Under the pieces are notes generated by a model. That model ran no database searches, had not been told where the DNA came from, and was given only the letters and a program-made list of their open reading frames with translations. A DNA stretch of 32,856 nt from Dyadobacter alkalitolerans DSM 23607 (lineage in GTDB: Bacteria > Bacteroidota > Bacteroidia > Cytophagales > Spirosomataceae), in NCBI RefSeq assembly GCF_000428845.1, contig NZ_AUAS01000026.1, forward strand, positions 1 through 32,856, given 5' to 3'. The position numbers were made by a program, and so were the translations under genes. Of the stretch, positions 24,523 through 32,455 are shown piece by piece. Position 1 is the stretch's first letter; the number at the start of each line of letters is the position of its first letter.

Positions 24523-26289
24523 ATGGATAATTTCGTTGTCTCGGCCAGAAAGTATCGTCCCGTCACTTTCGATTCGGTGGTTGGACAGTCACACATCACT
24601 ACAACTTTAAAAAACGCAATCCGCACCAATCACCTGGCGCAGGCCTTTCTTTTTTGTGGGCCAAGAGGGGTTGGAAAAACAACTTGCGCAAGGATTTTAG
24701 CCAAAACCATCAACTGCCAGAACCTTGGCGACGATGTGGAAGCGTGCGGCGAATGCGAATCTTGCGTCAGTTTTCAAAACAATGCATCATTCAACATTCA
24801 TGAGCTGGATGCTGCTTCCAATAACTCCGTTGAAGATATCCGTAACCTGATAGATCAGGTTCGTTACCCGCCTCAAACCGGGAAATACAAAATCTACATT
24901 ATTGATGAGGTGCACATGCTTTCACAAGCTGCCTTCAATGCATTTCTGAAAACGTTGGAAGAGCCGCCTGGCTACGCCATTTTTATCCTGGCGACCACGG
25001 AAAAGCATAAAATTCTGCCAACCATTCTTTCCCGTTGCCAGATCTTCGACTTCAACCGCATTCAGCCGAAAGACATCGCTTATCACTTGTCAGATATCGC
25101 GCAGAAAGAGGGTATTGAAACGGAAAAAGAAGCATTGGAACTGATCGGCCAGAAGGCTGATGGCGGTCTTCGGGATGCGCTTTCGATGTTTGACCTCAAT
25201 GTGACATTTTCGACAGATAACAAGCTCACTTATGAAGCTGTGCTGGAAAATCTGCACATTCTCGATTACGATTATTATTTCAAAATCACAGATGCGCTGA
25301 CTTCAGGCAGCATCGCCCGCTCGCTGGTTTTATTTGATGAAATCTTGAGAAAAGGCTTCGATGGTCATTTGTTTGTAGTTGGGCTTTTGGAGCATTTCCG
25401 CAATCTGCTGGTGTGCAAAGATCCGCAAACCGTAACACTTTTGCAGGTTTCGGAATCGGCGGAGCGGAAATATCAGCAGCAATCGGCTTTGGCGGATATG
25501 AGCTTTTTGTTGTCGGCGCTTAGCATCGCAAGTCAGTGTGATATCAATTATAAATCGGCGAAAAACCAGCGGTTGCATGTGGAGCTTTGTTTGATGAAGC
25601 TCGCCAATCTGCCCCATGTCCTTCAACTTTCTTCCCTTGCCGCCGTTGATGAAACGGCAAAAAAAAAAGTTGAGCCTGAGCTAAAACCTTTAAATACTGC
25701 CCCTGCAACCACCATTGAAACTTCCAGCAATGGTTTGTCCTCAAATGGAAATCATACAGAAGCTCCTGCGCGCGTTACCCAGCCAGTTGCGCAGTCCCCG
25801 TCACGTCTCAAAAATACAATTGCATTAAGCCCCACAGCTGCGGTTGCAGATCCGGCAGTTAAAGAAAAGCCAAGTGGTGAGGTTGAGAACGGTTATGCGG
25901 CCACGCAAACCAATGTAAGAAAAGAGGCACTTACATTCGAAACGCTACAAACGCATTGGTATGAATTTGCCGAAAAGCGAAGGATAGCAGGTAACTCCAC
26001 GACGGAAGAAATCAGTTTGAACAAAGAATTCAAACTGGAAGGCACAAGCATTGAAATTGCTTTGGACAACACGCACCAGTTGGAAGCGATGGCGAATGTG
26101 CGTTATGAACTGCTAACCTATCTGAAAAGTCGCATTGATGCACCGAGGCTGGAAATAAACCCGCGCGTGGCACCACAGGAAGTGAACAGGCTTCCTTACA
26201 CCCCGGCAGAAAAGTTCAATTTCATGGCGGAGAAAAATCCGTATCTGCTGGAATTGAAACAGGCTTTGGGATTAGATGTAGATTTCTAA
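24523..26289 (+). CDS. dnaX: DNA polymerase III gamma/tau subunit
   Basis: Clamp-loader ATPase of the replisome. The ATG at 24523 is preferred (588 aa, starting MDNFVVSARKYRP), though the frame opens at a TTG (24490) and an ATG (24505) just upstream. Numbered from 24523: Walker A GPRGVGKTT (46-54), four zinc cysteines C65, C75, C78 and C81, Walker B region IIDEVHM (126-132) and sensor 1/SRC (TILSRCQIF, 167-175). Domain III runs to about residue 375. A Pro/Ser/Thr/Asn-rich linker (about 383-470) and a tau-type C-terminal domain (about 475-588) follow. At 25659-25668 a run of ten A lies just before the linker, with stops close by in both other frames, so a shorter gamma form of about 383 aa is likely. 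Convergent with coaE, one base apart. Confidence 0.95.
   Translation: MDNFVVSARKYRPVTFDSVVGQSHITTTLKNAIRTNHLAQAFLFCGPRGVGKTTCARILAKTINCQNLGDDVEACGECESCVSFQNNASFNIHELDAASNNSVEDIRNLIDQVRYPPQTGKYKIYIIDEVHMLSQAAFNAFLKTLEEPPGYAIFILATTEKHKILPTILSRCQIFDFNRIQPKDIAYHLSDIAQKEGIETEKEALELIGQKADGGLRDALSMFDLNVTFSTDNKLTYEAVLENLHILDYDYYFKITDALTSGSIARSLVLFDEILRKGFDGHLFVVGLLEHFRNLLVCKDPQTVTLLQVSESAERKYQQQSALADMSFLLSALSIASQCDINYKSAKNQRLHVELCLMKLANLPHVLQLSSLAAVDETAKKKVEPELKPLNTAPATTIETSSNGLSSNGNHTEAPARVTQPVAQSPSRLKNTIALSPTAAVADPAVKEKPSGEVENGYAATQTNVRKEALTFETLQTHWYEFAEKRRIAGNSTTEEISLNKEFKLEGTSIEIALDNTHQLEAMANVRYELLTYLKSRIDAPRLEINPRVAPQEVNRLPYTPAEKFNFMAEKNPYLLELKQALGLDVDF
25659..25673 (+). promoter_or_regulatory. 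Probable dnaX slippage site (A10 run plus near stops)
   Basis: Codons GCA AAA AAA AAA GTT are read in the main frame. Slipping back one base (or one extra A in the mRNA) gives AAA AAA AAA AGT TGA: three lysines, one serine, stop at 25671-25673. Losing one A gives AAG TTG AGC CTG AGC TAA, also an early stop. The run is at codons 380-382, directly after domain III. No Shine-Dalgarno-like booster or close hairpin was found, favouring polymerase slippage over ribosomal frameshifting. Confidence 0.7.
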
Positions 26290-26290
26290 T

Positions 26291-26893
26291 TCAGCTCCTT
26301 GGCCTCAGGAAAATCTCATGAAGCTTCAATATCTGCGGAATCAGAGCTGATTTCTCGTCATTATTGATAAAAAAATCACCGACCATTCTCCGTTCGTCAT
26401 CTGAAACCTGCCTTGCAACAATGGCCCGAATCTGGTCCTCGCTACGCCTGTCCCTTTGCAGGATTCGGGATATCCGCAATTCTAATGGCGCTTCAACGAC
26501 AACCACATAATCCAGTGCATTGCGGTCGCCAGCCTTATTCATAAGGGCTGCTTCTTTTACAACATATGGCGATCCTGCATGATTTTCAACCCAATCTGCC
26601 GTGTCCTGCATTACAACGGGATGAATGATCGCATTTAGTTTTTTGAGTAAATCCTCATTGCTGAAAACCAGCGAGCTGACATATGCTGTATTATAATGTC
26701 CCTCGCTGGTGTAGGATTCTCTTCCCAACAGAGAAATAACACTTTCAATAATCCGGGGATTGTGATTGGTGAGCCATTTGGCCCGGCTGTCGGCATTGTA
26801 AACGGGAATGTCCAGGCAGGCAAACAACTTACAGACAACACTCTTTCCAGAGCCGATTCCGCCGGTAATTCCAACTTGAAGGGGAAGTGACAT
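26291..26893 (-). CDS. coaE: Dephospho-CoA kinase
   Basis: Last step of coenzyme A synthesis: phosphorylates the 3' hydroxyl of dephospho-CoA with ATP, in the cytoplasm. 200 aa, normal length. The P-loop GITGGIGSGKS (8-18) begins the protein; the substrate region YNADSRAKWL, lid-type arginines in RISRILQRDRRSEDQIRAIVARQ and the C-terminal GDFFINNDEKSALIPQI fit the family. It is last in the operon led by nusB, 25 bases after the ybbR-like gene, and ends one base from the dnaX stop on the other strand with no terminator visible, so the two transcripts may overlap. Confidence 0.95.
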   Translation of the reverse strand: MSLPLQVGITGGIGSGKSVVCKLFACLDIPVYNADSRAKWLTNHNPRIIESVISLLGRESYTSEGHYNTAYVSSLVFSNEDLLKKLNAIIHPVVMQDTADWVENHAGSPYVVKEAALMNKAGDRNALDYVVVVEAPLELRISRILQRDRRSEDQIRAIVARQVSDDERRMVGDFFINNDEKSALIPQILKLHEIFLRPRS

Positions 26894-26918
26894 GACGGAA
26901 AATGACTTGAATGGTAAA

Positions 26919-27611
26919 TTATGGCGTGATCACATTGAGATACTGCGCCACCTCAAAACTAATGTAAACGTCTCGATGGCTTACCTCTACCAACGGCGAA
27001 ACCGGCAGCGGGATGGGCAGGCTTTCATCAAAATTGTTTTGAATCTTGGGCGTAGGGACGCTGACACGGATCGTATCCGGATAAGTCTTGATCAACGAAA
27101 CGGGTCCGTCGACAGATATAAGCGATGGAGAAACATTAATAATGCTTGAAATAACGTAACCATCCCGGATATTTATCGCCGCGCTATCCACCCGGATAGG
27201 AATGATTTTCCTGATCTTTCGCTCGAAATTGAGCTCGAATGTATCGGCGATGACATAATTCACGTGCAGGTTCGGGAACAATTCCGTGATCTGGTCTGTC
27301 AATGTGGTCGAATTGATGAAACTTGCCTCATTGGGGTTGTTGACCTTGTAAACCACCGGGTTAGCATTGAAATTAAGCCAGGATTTTTGCAGCAGCGTCC
27401 AGCCGTCTCCTGAGACATTCACGGAAATCCTTTTCGGCAATGGCTGCATAGGAACAAAAGCCGAATAATCGTATTCGATGTCCAGCGGATAATTAAGCTT
27501 AATCGAATAGTTATCCTTGTTCAATACATTCATTAACCAAAAAAACGAGGCTGCCAGAATGCATACAAAAAAAGTCTTGACTTTATTCTGGCCTGATGGT
27601 GCGTTACTCAT
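26919..27611 (-). CDS. YbbR-like (CdaR-type) membrane-anchored protein
   Basis: 230 aa. One N-terminal membrane helix (FFVCILAASFFWLMNVL, about residues 14-30) is followed by a beta-rich extracytoplasmic part holding YbbR-like repeats: YPLDIEYDYSAFVPMQPLPKRISVNVSGDGW and the later KIIPIRVDSAAINIRDGYVISSIINVSPSLISVDGPVSLI, in which SPSLISVDGP is the typical late-strand motif. In Firmicutes YbbR (CdaR) proteins modulate a diadenylate cyclase; here no cyclase gene is adjacent, so that role is not assumed. It sits between yajC (9 bases) and coaE (25 bases), an order I recall as common in Bacteroidota. Confidence 0.85.
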   Translation of the reverse strand: MSNAPSGQNKVKTFFVCILAASFFWLMNVLNKDNYSIKLNYPLDIEYDYSAFVPMQPLPKRISVNVSGDGWTLLQKSWLNFNANPVVYKVNNPNEASFINSTTLTDQITELFPNLHVNYVIADTFELNFERKIRKIIPIRVDSAAINIRDGYVISSIINVSPSLISVDGPVSLIKTYPDTIRVSVPTPKIQNNFDESLPIPLPVSPLVEVSHRDVYISFEVAQYLNVITP

Positions 27612-27620
27612 AACATGACT

Positions 27621-27923
27621 TTACCCTGCAATAGTACGCGCAATCGCCGACTTATCCACTGTAAGCTTCACTCCTTTATCTAGTTCAAGCGTAACAATGG
27701 CATCCTCAACGGTGTAAACCCGCGCGTGGATCCCTCCTATTGTAACGACCTGATCTCCTTTTTTAAGATTGCCAAGAAGCTCTTTTTGCTCTTTTTGTTT
27801 CTTTTGCTGCGGACGGATCATGAAAAAATAGAATACACCAATGATACCAACCCACATCACGACCTGGTAAATCATGGCTTCTGAACCGCCACTTGCTGCT
27901 TGTGCTAAAATCGAAAATTTCAT
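27621..27923 (-). CDS. yajC: YajC, preprotein translocase accessory subunit
   Basis: Small inner-membrane protein associated with SecDF and the Sec translocon. 100 aa. After a short N-terminus comes one transmembrane helix (VVMWVGIIGVFYFFMI, about residues 20-36), then the family signature RPQQKKQKEQKELLGNLKKGDQVVTIGGIHARV and a beta-type C-terminal domain (TVEDAIVTLELDKGVKLTVDKSAIARTI). It overlaps no gene and is 51 bases after the DUF1573 gene and 9 before the ybbR-like gene, consistent with one operon. Assignment is confident from the signature. Confidence 0.95.
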   Translation of the reverse strand: MKFSILAQAASGGSEAMIYQVVMWVGIIGVFYFFMIRPQQKKQKEQKELLGNLKKGDQVVTIGGIHARVYTVEDAIVTLELDKGVKLTVDKSAIARTIAG

Positions 27924-27974
27924 TATAATGGATGGATTAATAAGTTGTTAACCTTTCGGTTGTGATAGACAAAG

Positions 27975-28415
27975 CTATTTGAGTGTATCAGGCTTGGAAG
28001 CTGCGTTTACAATTCCTTTCAGCCTGAGCTCCGTGTAAGCTGGCTCCGTGTTGGCATAAACCGTTATGGTTTTTACCTGCGGACCAGTCTTGTTCTTACT
28101 GTCAAAACGGACTTTAATGCTGGAAGTCTGCTTCGGACCAATGGGATCTTTCGGCCACTCCGGTGTGGTGCAGCCACAAGACGAAGTTATATTATTGAGA
28201 ATCAACGGATATTCACCATCATTCCGGAACTTGAAATCATGTTCAACAACCTCTCCTTCCTGAATTGTCCCGAATTCAAATGTTGAACTATCGCTCAAAG
28301 TAAAAACAGGCATCTTTGAGTCTGCCTGTTTTGATTCTTCTTTATTATCGCTTTTGGAACAATTGGAAAGTAACAATGCAACTCCCAATAAGAAACCCAA
28401 TGACCGTATTTTCAT
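27975..28415 (-). CDS. DUF1573-domain lipoprotein
   Basis: 146 aa, exported. The signal peptide ends in the lipobox LLSNC with C19 as lipid site, followed by a charged linker KSDNKEESKQADSK. The single DUF1573 domain (about 38-140) is an immunoglobulin-like beta sandwich with the typical FEFGTIQEGEVVEHDFKFRNDG and ITSSCGCTTPEWPKDPIGP, including the paired cysteines SCGC. These domains resemble MSP/ASH-type folds; the function in Bacteroidota is not established. It is 10 bases after the ytxH-like gene and 51 before yajC, so it is cotranscribed with housekeeping genes. Some relatives lie in the same place, which supports annotation but not a role. Confidence 0.9.
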   Translation of the reverse strand: MKIRSLGFLLGVALLLSNCSKSDNKEESKQADSKMPVFTLSDSSTFEFGTIQEGEVVEHDFKFRNDGEYPLILNNITSSCGCTTPEWPKDPIGPKQTSSIKVRFDSKNKTGPQVKTITVYANTEPAYTELRLKGIVNAASKPDTLK

Positions 28416-28425
28416 ATGAAATAAA

Positions 28426-28728
28426 TCAGCTGGTCTGACCTTTGATTTGTGCCATCAGGCGATCTACGTCTTCAAGTAACTTTTCTGCTTTTTCGCGTGC
28501 ATCATTGACAACACGCTCGCCCTCAGTCTTTGTGAAGTTATCAGGCTGGTCTTTTTTCTGAACCAGATCATCTATAACATCCTGTAATTTTTCTCTGTAT
28601 TTAGACAATCTATATGTCAATTGCGTACGCAGAACCTCTCCTTTGTCAGGTGCGTAGAGGATTCCGAGAGCAGCGCCAGTGACACAACCGGTTAAAAATG
28701 CGATTAAACTATTGCTCGTTTTACTCAT
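28426..28728 (-). CDS. YtxH-like small membrane protein
   Basis: 100 aa. One glycine/alanine-rich membrane helix lies near the N-terminus (SLIAFLTGCVTGAALGILYAP, residues 7-27), ending in the APxxG-type motif APDKGEVLR that marks YtxH or gas-vesicle-like annotations. The rest is a charged helix with coiled-coil character (KYREKLQDVIDDLV, EGERVVNDAREKAEKLLEDVDRLMAQIKG). YtxH proteins are linked to general stress in Bacillus; here only the fold is supported. It is between nusB (36 bases) and the DUF1573 gene (10 bases). Confidence 0.85.
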   Translation of the reverse strand: MSKTSNSLIAFLTGCVTGAALGILYAPDKGEVLRTQLTYRLSKYREKLQDVIDDLVQKKDQPDNFTKTEGERVVNDAREKAEKLLEDVDRLMAQIKGQTS

Positions 28729-28764
28729 GACTTTTGGTTTTTAGCTGTAATTATTGTGCTCAGC

Positions 28765-29931
28765 CTATTTGTTATCTATCAGCCCGCGTCCGCTTTTTCT
28801 GATCACGCCTTCTTTGGCTAGTTTAACAGAAAGCACGTCCAGGACACCATTTACAAACTTACCGCTTTTTGGCGTACTGTACCTTTTTGCAATTTCAATA
28901 AACTCGTTGATGGTTACTTTAACAGGAATTCCTGGGAAATGGATCAGCTCGGCAAGTGCCGTTTTCAGAATGATCAGATCAACCAATGCAATCCGGTCAA
29001 GTTCCCAGTTTTTCAGGTGCTCATCCAGATAAACATCATACTGATCACTTTCCTCCACGACGATCCTGCAAAGTTCTTCAACAAAAAAGCGGTCTTCTTC
29101 CCAATCTTTTGTCAACGGGGAAATTTCAAATGTGGCGCTGTTATCTGCTGATCTTAATGTTTTAATAGCAAGGCTCCTGATCAGTTCGCTGTGGTCTACC
29201 CAGTAAAGATCGCGCTGTTCAAGATATTCCAGGGGCACTTCATGCTTTAATATAACTTGCCGCAAAACGTGTTGCACAATGGCCTGATCTTCTTCCGGCG
29301 TATGCGATGCGTTTTTGCAATAAGCTGTGTATTCCTCGTCCTTGCGCAGTGCTTCGCGATAGATTTTCCGGATCAGGTTCATTTCATTACTCCAGTTGAT
29401 CCCGTTCCTGATAATTTCTTCTTCAAGCGTTTTATCAGCAATCAAAACCTGGATAACCCGGTTTGTATTGAGCCCGGCATCCTTTGGAAAAGGCGCCTCA
29501 GGATCATCATATCTTCTTTCGCGGTCAATTTTAGCCTGATGTGAAAGCTCTATTAACATGGATAAAACCCGGATGAAATCCACGTAAATGGATTCCGTTT
29601 CATTCAAAACCCGGCGAACCATTTTCTCGCCATCGGAAGTTGTTTGTCTGCTGTATGCTTCAAAAGCGCTCCGAGCCACTTTGATCACCTGCTCGGGAAG
29701 TTCTTCACCTTCCTTCGGCTTTCCGTGCTTGATAAATTCATCGAGGGTCATTCCGGCAAGCTTTCTCATTCCTGCCAGTTTCGTCCGGTCCTGAAATTCC
29801 ATGGAATTAAGATCCGGCTGAAAAGACGCTTCAATGTGGTCTAAGGCCAGTAAACGATTGGCATCTCTTGTAAGCTGACGGGCATAAAGCGCCTGAACCG
29901 CCTTAGTTCTTAATAATCTTCTATTCAGCAT
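28765..29931 (-). CDS. nusB: NusB-family transcription antitermination factor, long form
   Basis: RNA-binding antitermination factor for rRNA operons, acting with NusE and NusA. Start chosen at the ATG 29929-29931 (388 aa), which gives MLNRRLLRTKAVQALYARQL, the usual NusB opening; a GTG lies four codons upstream. The NusB fold is best seen in the last 140 residues: DRFFVEELCRIVVEESDQYD, NWELDRIALVDLIILKTALAELIHFPGIPVKVTINEFIEIAKRYSTPKSGKFVNGVLD. The family is about 130-150 aa in many bacteria; this one has a long middle insertion, as do others in Bacteroidota. First gene of the operon to coaE, with a candidate promoter box at 30040-30047. Confidence 0.92.
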   Translation of the reverse strand: MLNRRLLRTKAVQALYARQLTRDANRLLALDHIEASFQPDLNSMEFQDRTKLAGMRKLAGMTLDEFIKHGKPKEGEELPEQVIKVARSAFEAYSRQTTSDGEKMVRRVLNETESIYVDFIRVLSMLIELSHQAKIDRERRYDDPEAPFPKDAGLNTNRVIQVLIADKTLEEEIIRNGINWSNEMNLIRKIYREALRKDEEYTAYCKNASHTPEEDQAIVQHVLRQVILKHEVPLEYLEQRDLYWVDHSELIRSLAIKTLRSADNSATFEISPLTKDWEEDRFFVEELCRIVVEESDQYDVYLDEHLKNWELDRIALVDLIILKTALAELIHFPGIPVKVTINEFIEIAKRYSTPKSGKFVNGVLDVLSVKLAKEGVIRKSGRGLIDNK

Positions 29932-30039
29932 AAGCCGGAACACTAATTGGATAAAAGGTACAGTAAATCAAAGAACGTATCTGTATTTGGCAGGGCCGTT
30001 TGAATACTTTCCCCTGCGTTTTTCGTTTAAAATTGACCG

Positions 30040-30047
30040 CAAAAATA
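30040..30047 (-). promoter_or_regulatory. Candidate -7 box of the nusB operon promoter
   Basis: On the minus strand the bases read TATTTTTG, an exact match to TAnnTTTG, 108 bases before the nusB ATG. No clear -33 TTG was seen at the usual spacing, so confidence is modest. Confidence 0.35.
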
Positions 30048-30088
30048 GACTATTTTGTTTAGAATCGAAAAAATGAAATGCCGTCTTT

Positions 30089-30096
30089 TAAATTTG
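30089..30096 (+). promoter_or_regulatory. Candidate -7 box of the ABC transporter promoter
   Basis: TAAATTTG matches TAnnTTTG and lies 78 bases before the GTG start of the ABC transporter gene. A -33 element at normal distance is not evident. With the nusB box it implies a divergent promoter region in 29932-30174. Confidence 0.35.
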
Positions 30097-30174
30097 CAAC
30101 GTTTTGAAACGATAGGATGTTGGTTAGTTATCGCCCGTCCGGCGTGGGAAAATCCGCAGTTAACATAAGATATA

Positions 30175-31956
30175 GTGAAAGCATTAAAGTACCTCAACCA
30201 GTACTTGTGGAAATACAAATGGTATCTGATCCTTGGAACCATTTTTACAATTATTTCTAACCTTTTTGGAATAATCCCGGCCCAGCTTGTGCGTTATGCG
30301 CTGGATCTGGTGATTGAAACGCTGGACATTTATTATCTGTTCAACGGAGCTGCGCTGCAAACTGAAATGTATGACATTTTCGCGTTCAGCATTCTGTTAT
30401 ACGGCTTGCTAATCCTTGCTATGGCGCTTCTGAAAGGGATTTTCCTGTTCCTTGTCAGGCAGACGATCATCGTTATGTCTCGGCATATCGAGTTTGAGCT
30501 TAAAAATGACATTTACCAGCATTACCAGACCTTGCCAGCCAGTTTTTTCCGCCGACACAGTACAGGCGACCTGATGGCCCGGATTTCCGAGGATGTGAGC
30601 AATGTCCGGATGTATGTCGGTCCGGCATTAATGTATGGCATCAACCTGATCGTCCTGTTCTTTCTCGTCATTTCCTACATGCTCTCCGTGAGCACGAAGC
30701 TTACTTTATTTGTGCTGCTGCCCCTTCCGGTGCTTTCGATCAGCGTCTACATTGTGAACAGCATGATCATGAAACGCTCCCAGGAGATCCAGAAGCAGCT
30801 TTCCGGACTGTCCACTTACGTGCAGGAAGCTTTTTCAGGGATAAGGGTTATCAAATCCTTTGTTCAGGAGAAACATTCATATACGAATTTTGAAAAAGAG
30901 GCGGAAGATTTCAAAAAGAAATCACTGAGCCTGACCAAGGTCGACGCCTTCTTTTATCCTGTAATTGTCTTGCTGATCGGGCTGAGTAACATCCTCGTGA
31001 TTTTTGTTGGCGGGCAGGAAATCATCAATGGAAACCTTACGCCAGGGAACATTACAGAGTTTATTTTATATGTCAATATGCTGACGTGGCCCGTGATGGC
31101 GCTCGGCTGGACAACGAGTCAGATCCAGAGGGCGGCATCTTCACAAACTCGGATCAATGAGTTTTTGAATGAAAAGACTACATTGGTTTCGGTCAAAAAT
31201 ATCGAAAAACCACTCGAAGGCGCGATCACATTCAAACATGTAGGCTTCGTTTACCCTGATTCCGGTATAAAGGCATTGCACGATTTTGATTTGGAGGTAA
31301 AACCGGGTGAAAGCGTAGCAATTCTTGGAACTACGGGTTCTGGAAAAAGCACGCTGGCCCATCTGCTGGGCCGTCTTTACGACCCGACCGAAGGCGAAAT
31401 CCTGATCGACAACATTCCTATGAAGGATTACGACGTGCACGCCTATCGCCGGCAAATCGGTTATGTGCCTCAAGACGTGTTCCTTTTCTCAGATTCTATT
31501 GAGAACAATGTGCGTTTCGGAACAACGGATATGCCTTTTGAACGGATTGAGCAAGCCATTAAGGATGCCGACTTGTATAACAACATTAAAGACTTCCCGC
31601 AGGGTTATCAGACATTGCTCGGCGAACGCGGCATAACGCTTTCCGGAGGTCAGAAACAGCGCCTATCCATTGCCAGGGCCATTGCACGTGATCCAAAGAT
31701 CCTCGTTCTTGACGACTGCCTCTCCGCCGTAGACACCAACACCGAGAACATTATCCTTAACAACCTGAAACGCATCATGGATCAGCGCACCTCCGTGATC
31801 ATCTCCCACCGCGTCTCCTCAGCCAAGCTCGCCGACCGCATCGTGGTGCTGGACGAAGGAAAAATCATAGAACAAGGAACCCATACCGAACTAATGGCAC
31901 TCAACAAGGCGTATAAAGAGTTGTATGAGAAGCAATTGGTCGCGGAAGAAGCTTGA
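30175..31956 (+). CDS. ABC exporter half-transporter (MsbA/MdlA-like)
   Basis: 593 aa: a membrane domain of about six helices (15-325) fused to an ATP-binding domain (350-580). Start is a GTG at 30175; no in-frame ATG lies close upstream. ATPase motifs: Walker A GTTGSGKST (385-393), Q-loop Q433, signature LSGGQ (489-493), Walker B ILVLDD (509-514), D-loop SAVD (517-520) and H-loop H545. The residue after the Walker B aspartate, normally the catalytic glutamate, is D514. This Asp form occurs in MdlA-type half-transporters that pair with a partner carrying a full site, yet no partner gene is adjacent. Probably exports lipids, drugs or peptides; substrate unknown. It stands alone, divergent from the nusB operon. 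Confidence 0.92.
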   Translation: MKALKYLNQYLWKYKWYLILGTIFTIISNLFGIIPAQLVRYALDLVIETLDIYYLFNGAALQTEMYDIFAFSILLYGLLILAMALLKGIFLFLVRQTIIVMSRHIEFELKNDIYQHYQTLPASFFRRHSTGDLMARISEDVSNVRMYVGPALMYGINLIVLFFLVISYMLSVSTKLTLFVLLPLPVLSISVYIVNSMIMKRSQEIQKQLSGLSTYVQEAFSGIRVIKSFVQEKHSYTNFEKEAEDFKKKSLSLTKVDAFFYPVIVLLIGLSNILVIFVGGQEIINGNLTPGNITEFILYVNMLTWPVMALGWTTSQIQRAASSQTRINEFLNEKTTLVSVKNIEKPLEGAITFKHVGFVYPDSGIKALHDFDLEVKPGESVAILGTTGSGKSTLAHLLGRLYDPTEGEILIDNIPMKDYDVHAYRRQIGYVPQDVFLFSDSIENNVRFGTTDMPFERIEQAIKDADLYNNIKDFPQGYQTLLGERGITLSGGQKQRLSIARAIARDPKILVLDDCLSAVDTNTENIILNNLKRIMDQRTSVIISHRVSSAKLADRIVVLDEGKIIEQGTHTELMALNKAYKELYEKQLVAEEA

Positions 31957-32001
31957 TGATTTCAGGAAGTCAGTCGAGCACTTTCGATTAAAGTATTCTG
32001 T

Positions 32002-32009
32002 TATATTTG
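32002..32009 (+). promoter_or_regulatory. Candidate -7 box of the toxin-antitoxin operon
   Basis: TATATTTG matches TAnnTTTG exactly and lies 24 bases before the antitoxin ATG. A TTTC at 31982-31985 is a possible weak -33 element. It would give a leader of under 20 bases. Confidence 0.45.
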
Positions 32010-32033
32010 TAGGAGCATTGCAATTGAAACACT

Positions 32034-32255
32034 ATGAGAATTGTTTTAAACATTCCTGACAATAAACTTCCTTTCATGATGGAATTGATAGACAGCATTC
32101 CATTTATCAAGGTCGAAAAATTTTCGAAGAACGACAAGCAAATGGATACCACAGACTATCTGCTTAGCTCAGCGTCGAACAAAGAAAGGCTTTTGAATGC
32201 AATAGAGCGATCAAGACGTGGAGAGATTGAGTATCATAATCTGATCGAAGAATGA
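32034..32255 (+). CDS. Probable antitoxin of a YoeB-type toxin-antitoxin pair
   Basis: 73 aa, cytoplasmic, not of the classic YefM/Phd sequence as far as can be seen. The N-terminal part (MRIVLNIPDNKLPFMMELIDSIPFIKVEKFS) predicts a small strand-helix-strand unit, and the C-terminal half is charged and helical (SNKERLLNAIERSRRGEIEYHNLIEE), as expected for the toxin-neutralising tail. The assignment rests mainly on context: the stop overlaps the ATG of a YoeB-like gene in an ATGA, the usual coupling for such pairs. A candidate promoter sits 24 bases upstream. It is intact even though its toxin is broken, so it may persist as a solo antitoxin. Confidence 0.75.
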   Translation: MRIVLNIPDNKLPFMMELIDSIPFIKVEKFSKNDKQMDTTDYLLSSASNKERLLNAIERSRRGEIEYHNLIEE

Positions 32256-32455
32256 CCTTATCCTGGGACCGTGACGGCTGGGAAGAATACTTATACTGGC
32301 AAAAGACAGATAAAAAGATAGTTAAGAAAATTAACGAATTGGTCAAAGAGTGCCTGAGAACACCTTTTGAAGGCAAAGGGAAACCTGAGCCGCTTAAAGG
32401 CAATTTGAGTGGCGCCTGGTCCAGGCGAATAACCGAGGGACTATCTCATTAACTG
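32252..32455 (+). pseudogene. yoeB: YoeB-family toxin, truncated by IS insertion
   Basis: Ribosome-dependent mRNA endonuclease family of type II toxins. The frame runs from ATG 32252 through residue 62 with clear YoeB features (YLYWQKTDKKIVKKINEL, FEGKGKPEPLKGNLSGAWSRRITE). After E62 it departs into GLSH and stops where an IS256-type element begins; intact YoeB proteins are about 84 aa. The lost tail holds the catalytic histidine and tyrosine at the C-terminus (H83, Y84 in the E. coli protein), while the Glu and Arg region in the middle is kept. The product is therefore probably inactive. It follows the antitoxin with a 4-base overlap. Confidence 0.85.

Noticed and set aside
25711..25734. Hairpin ACCATTG/CAATGGT as a frameshift stimulator for dnaX
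   Set aside because: It begins about 42 bases after the A run, too far for the normal spacing, and has a 7-bp stem only.
29932..30174. RNA gene or riboswitch upstream of the nusB operon or ABC gene
   Set aside because: No conserved stem pattern, tRNA-like fold or known aptamer motif was found; only promoter-like boxes.
30027..30242. 71-aa reverse frame between nusB and the ABC transporter
   Set aside because: It overlaps the transporter start and the promoter region and looks like chance.
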